Under the pieces are notes generated by a model. It was not told the origin of the DNA. It saw only the letters and a list, made by a program, of their open reading frames with translations, and made no database searches. Shown one piece after another: positions 5,480 to 7,485 of a stretch of 7,485 bases of DNA. Positions within the stretch are counted from its first letter, which is position 1. Each line of letters opens with the position of its first letter. Source of the DNA: an uncultured Acidaminococcus sp. (lineage in GTDB: Bacteria; Bacillota; Negativicutes; Acidaminococcales; Acidaminococcaceae). Made by a program: the position numbers and the translations under genes. The stretch lies in the NCBI GenBank assembly GCA_900770265.1, contig CAAGJR010000138.1:1-7485 (forward strand), in the 5' to 3' direction.

Positions 5480-5509
5480 ATTATACCATACAGCCGGTTC
5501 CCAGTGCAA
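5480..5509 (-). promoter_or_regulatory. Extended -10 promoter for rplS
   Basis: On the minus strand a perfect TATAAT (5485-5480) is preceded by TGG, giving an extended -10. A weak -35, TTGCAC (5509-5504), lies 18 bp upstream. Transcription should start near 5472-5474. The -10 lies inside a perfect 7-bp inverted repeat, GCTGTAT/ATACAGC (5475-5494). No intrinsic terminator is visible between trmD and this promoter, so read-through from the upstream operon is also possible. Confidence 0.78.
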
Positions 5510-5531
5510 CCAAAAAGCCGGGGATTTTCCC

Positions 5532-6290
5532 TCAATTTTTGTCTGCCTGAGAGTTCTGTTTTTCTTCTTCTTTCACGGCCAGGAACAGCTTGCCATCCCC
5601 CTTCTGCCACTGCATCTGCCGCAGCAGCTCCGGGCGATGGCGGAGGGTTGCCCGCAGGGCTTCCTTCCGCCGCCACTGGTCGATCTTTGCGTGGTCTCCG
5701 GAGAGCAGGATCTCCGGCACGGTTTTGCCGTGATACTCCACAGGACGGGTATACTGGGGATATTCCAGCAGGCTGTGGTGGAACGAATCTTCCTCCGCAC
5801 TGACCTGTTTACCCAATACACCGGGGATGAACCGGGCAACGGCGTCCATGACGCACAGCGCCGGCAGCTCCCCGCCTGTGAGCACGAAATCACCGATGGA
5901 AAGCCGGAGATCAGCTTCCATCAGGATCCGTTCATCGAAACCTTCGTAGTGCCCGCACAGGAAAATCAGGTCACGGCCGCTTTGGGCCAGTTCGCAGACC
6001 CGTTCCTGCTGCAGCTGTTCCCCCACCGGGGTCATGGCCGCCACCAGGGCACCGGGAACCAGTTCCCTTGCCTTGTCCAGGGCCGCCAGGTACGTCTGGG
6101 GTTTCAGCACCATGCCGGCCCCGCCGCCGCAGGTGGTGTCATCCACACTGCGGTGCCGGTCCGTGGCGTAATCCCGGGGATTGACGCACCGGACCCGGAC
6201 GAGGCCCTCCTGGGCGGCACGGCCCAGGATGCTGACGCTGCAGGCGTTCTGGATCATTTCCGGAAATAAGGTGATAAACACGAATTCCAT
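5532..6290 (-). CDS. trmD: tRNA (guanine-N1-)-methyltransferase TrmD
   Basis: 252 residues, typical for TrmD. It uses S-adenosylmethionine to methylate N1 of G37 beside the anticodon, preventing +1 frameshifting. The SPOUT trefoil-knot signatures are present: TLFPEM (7-12), VDDTTCGGGAGM (49-60), FLCGHYEGFDERI (110-122) and SIGDFVLTGGELPA (131-144). R153 is in ARFIPGVLG, and the catalytic-base Asp is D168 in SAEEDSF. The following elements are LLEYPQYTRP (174-183) and VPEILLSGDH (191-200). The C-terminal tail (about 240-252) is short, polar and not conserved. The start lies 3 nt after the rimM stop, and the nearest Shine-Dalgarno-like GGAG is 12 nt upstream inside rimM, so translational coupling is likely. 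It is the last gene of the khpA-ylqD-rimM-trmD run. Confidence 0.99.
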   Translation of the reverse strand: MEFVFITLFPEMIQNACSVSILGRAAQEGLVRVRCVNPRDYATDRHRSVDDTTCGGGAGMVLKPQTYLAALDKARELVPGALVAAMTPVGEQLQQERVCELAQSGRDLIFLCGHYEGFDERILMEADLRLSIGDFVLTGGELPALCVMDAVARFIPGVLGKQVSAEEDSFHHSLLEYPQYTRPVEYHGKTVPEILLSGDHAKIDQWRRKEALRATLRHRPELLRQMQWQKGDGKLFLAVKEEEKQNSQADKN

Positions 6291-6293
6291 GGC

Positions 6294-6788
6294 TCAGATC
6301 CACTCCGGCAGCACGACGACGATTTCTTTCTTTTCCCAGTCGATCTTCCGGATGTTGTCTGCGATGGCCGCCACCAGGATCTCTTCTCCTTCGGGCGGGG
6401 CAATGACGAACACATCCGTGGAACCGGGGCTGTACACATCCTTCAGGGTCCCGATGGGCTCCCCTTCCGGCGTGACAGCGGCAAAACCCAGGATATCCCG
6501 GACATAGAACTGGCCTTCCGGCAGAGGGGGCAGTTCTTCGGGACGCAGGACGATGGTCCGGCCCCGAAGGGTTTCGGCATCATTCATGGTGTCGATGCCC
6601 TCCACCTTCATCAGGTACACGTTCTTATGCTGGCGCAGGCTCACCACAGTGAATTCCCGGCCGTTATCCAGGGTGATTTTCTTTAATTTGGCGTACCGCT
6701 CCGGATGATCCGTTTGCGGCATAATGCGAAATTCGCCCCGCACGCCATGCGGGGCGACGATTTTGCCAATCACAATATGCTGTTCCAT
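6294..6788 (-). CDS. rimM: 16S rRNA processing / 30S maturation factor RimM
   Basis: 164 residues, within the family's usual 165-180. RimM binds S19 and assists maturation of the 30S head. The N-terminal RimM beta-barrel starts with VIGKIVAPHGVRGEFRI (6-22), the strongest signature. The C-terminal PRC-barrel begins at about 94 with FYVRDILGFAAVTPEGEPIGTL and ends IRKIDWEKKEIVVVLPEWI. It starts 4 nt after the ylqD stop. No good Shine-Dalgarno is visible before the ATG (GCGTAAGCCT precedes it), so initiation probably depends on coupling to ylqD translation. It is followed after 3 nt by trmD, its standard partner. Confidence 0.98.
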   Translation of the reverse strand: MEQHIVIGKIVAPHGVRGEFRIMPQTDHPERYAKLKKITLDNGREFTVVSLRQHKNVYLMKVEGIDTMNDAETLRGRTIVLRPEELPPLPEGQFYVRDILGFAAVTPEGEPIGTLKDVYSPGSTDVFVIAPPEGEEILVAAIADNIRKIDWEKKEIVVVLPEWI

Positions 6789-6792
6789 AGGC

Positions 6793-7200
6793 TTACGCTC
6801 TGAAACCGATCACTTTGCCGTCCTCGACGACGATTTCGGCCCCCATGAGAGATTCCAGGTCGCTGCCGACGGTAATCTCTACGGAACGTTCCAGTGTACC
6901 ATGACCGACTTCACTGCCAATTTCCAGGTTCTCCGCCCGTTCCAGTTTGTCTTTCAACTCCTGGAGAGCACGGCCGCGCTGCGCTTTTTCGTACTCAATC
7001 TGCTCCTGGAGAGCGCGAGTTGCGTCAGGACCTGCAGCGGCCTGTTCATTCAGAGCCCGTTTGGCATTGAACTGGAATTGTTCAAAATCCAGTTCGGCAG
7101 CCTGGACTTGCCGTTTCATATCTGCAATGATCTTGGCTTTCAGGTCATCAGTGACCTTGGCCTTGATGACTACAGGCACCCGAACGATCATTTTATCCAT
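6793..7200 (-). CDS. ylqD: YlqD family protein
   Basis: 135 residues. YlqD is a conserved Firmicutes protein of unknown function that sits in the rpsP-khpA-ylqD-rimM-trmD cluster. The N-terminus has alternating hydrophobic residues (MIVRVPVVIKAKV). Residues about 18-92 are rich in K, E, Q, A and R with few breaks, and look like a long helical or coiled-coil region. The C-terminal part (93-135) returns to beta-like sequence, ending IVVEDGKVIGFRA. I chose ATG 7200 because AAAGGTGG, overlapping the khpA stop, stands 5 nt before it; an upstream GTG (7209) would add three residues but lies within that site. The call rests on context plus overall organisation. A specific biochemical role cannot be assigned. 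Confidence 0.88.
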   Translation of the reverse strand: MDKMIVRVPVVIKAKVTDDLKAKIIADMKRQVQAAELDFEQFQFNAKRALNEQAAAGPDATRALQEQIEYEKAQRGRALQELKDKLERAENLEIGSEVGHGTLERSVEITVGSDLESLMGAEIVVEDGKVIGFRA

Positions 7201-7211
7201 GGTAACCACCT

Positions 7212-7439
7212 TTAATCGATATCTACGATGACTTTTACGTTTTCGCGGGTAGCAGCTGCTTTCATCACCAGCCGGATGGCCTTGGCAATGCGGCCTTGTT
7301 TGCCGATCACTTTACCCATATCTTCAGGCGCCACGTGGAGTTTGAGGATCACGGAAGACCCGTTCTTCTCCTCCTCCACCTGCACCTCGGAGGGATTATT
7401 CACGATAGCCTTAGCAATCACTTCAACTATCTCTTTCAT
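7212..7439 (-). CDS. khpA: KH-domain RNA-binding protein KhpA (YlqC)
   Basis: 75 residues, the full family length. This is a single type II KH domain that binds RNA. In Gram-positive bacteria KhpA partners with KhpB (Jag/EloR) and affects cell elongation and division. The GxxG nucleic-acid loop is GKQG at 46-49 within MGKVIGKQGRIAKAIRLVMKAAA. The N-terminal helix (IVEVIAKAIVNNPSEV) and the final strand (ENVKVIVDID) complete the fold. GGAGG lies 6 nt before the ATG, directly after the preceding stop codon. The stop overlaps the ylqD ribosome-binding site, and the position between rpsP and ylqD is the usual one. Confidence 0.97.
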   Translation of the reverse strand: MKEIVEVIAKAIVNNPSEVQVEEEKNGSSVILKLHVAPEDMGKVIGKQGRIAKAIRLVMKAAATRENVKVIVDID

Positions 7440-7450
7440 AGTCGTCCTCC

Positions 7451-7485
7451 TTATTTTGCTGCCTTATCGCCAGCCAGTTTAGCCA
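7451..7485 (-). CDS. rpsP: C-terminal tail of 30S ribosomal protein S16 (partial)
   Basis: Only the last ten codons and the stop are inside the window, reading AKLAGDKAAK then TAA. An Ala/Lys-rich tail is usual for S16 in Firmicutes, and rpsP is the standard gene immediately upstream of khpA. The stop is followed directly by the GGAGG that serves khpA. The assignment is mainly from gene order, since the diagnostic part of the protein lies outside. Confidence 0.65.
   Translation of the reverse strand, partial: AKLAGDKAAK

Noticed and set aside
5515..5534. Terminator directly after trmD
   Set aside because: GGGAAAATCCC gives only a 3-bp stem, and the later T5 run is separated from it; not enough to support termination.

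Overview
The window is GC-rich, and every supported gene reads on the minus strand, so transcription runs from high to low coordinates. It is a stretch of bacterial housekeeping genes with Firmicutes-type order: rpsP (tail only), khpA, ylqD, rimM, trmD, rplS, lepB, rbgA (ylqF), rnhB, yraN, comM, prepilin peptidase (partial). YlqD, an N-terminally extended RNase HII and RbgA point to Firmicutes. High GC, heavy CGG/CTG codon use and rplS-lepB-rbgA adjacency suggest a Negativicutes member (Acidaminococcus/Selenomonas-like). That placement is inference.

Layout in transcription order. (1) 7485 to 5532: the end of the ribosome and tRNA maturation operon. The S16 tail, KhpA, YlqD, RimM (30S maturation) and TrmD (m1G37 tRNA methylation) are separated by only 3 to 20 nt. 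(2) 5531 to 5016: rplS as its own unit, with an extended -10 promoter, a structured leader of about 75 nt and a strong terminator. (3) 4998 to 4416: lepB, whose ribosome-binding site starts only a few bases after the rplS terminator and which has its own terminator. (4) 4348 to 1: a new promoter leads into rbgA (50S assembly GTPase) and rnhB, which overlap by one base. A 114-nt spacer of two different 7-bp tandem repeat arrays around a hairpin follows. Then come yraN, comM and a prepilin peptidase truncated by the window edge. ComM and the prepilin peptidase together suggest a DNA-uptake or type IV pilus link.

I found no mobile element, CRISPR array, tRNA, rRNA or unknown multi-gene system. 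There is no gene-free stretch over 300 bases. The least ordinary sequence is the heptanucleotide repeat spacer between rnhB and yraN. Secondary points are the palindrome over the rplS -10, the inverted octamers around the rbgA promoter, and the lack of promoter space before lepB. Long plus-strand reading frames opposite comM, rnhB and rbgA are judged to be GC-driven shadows.
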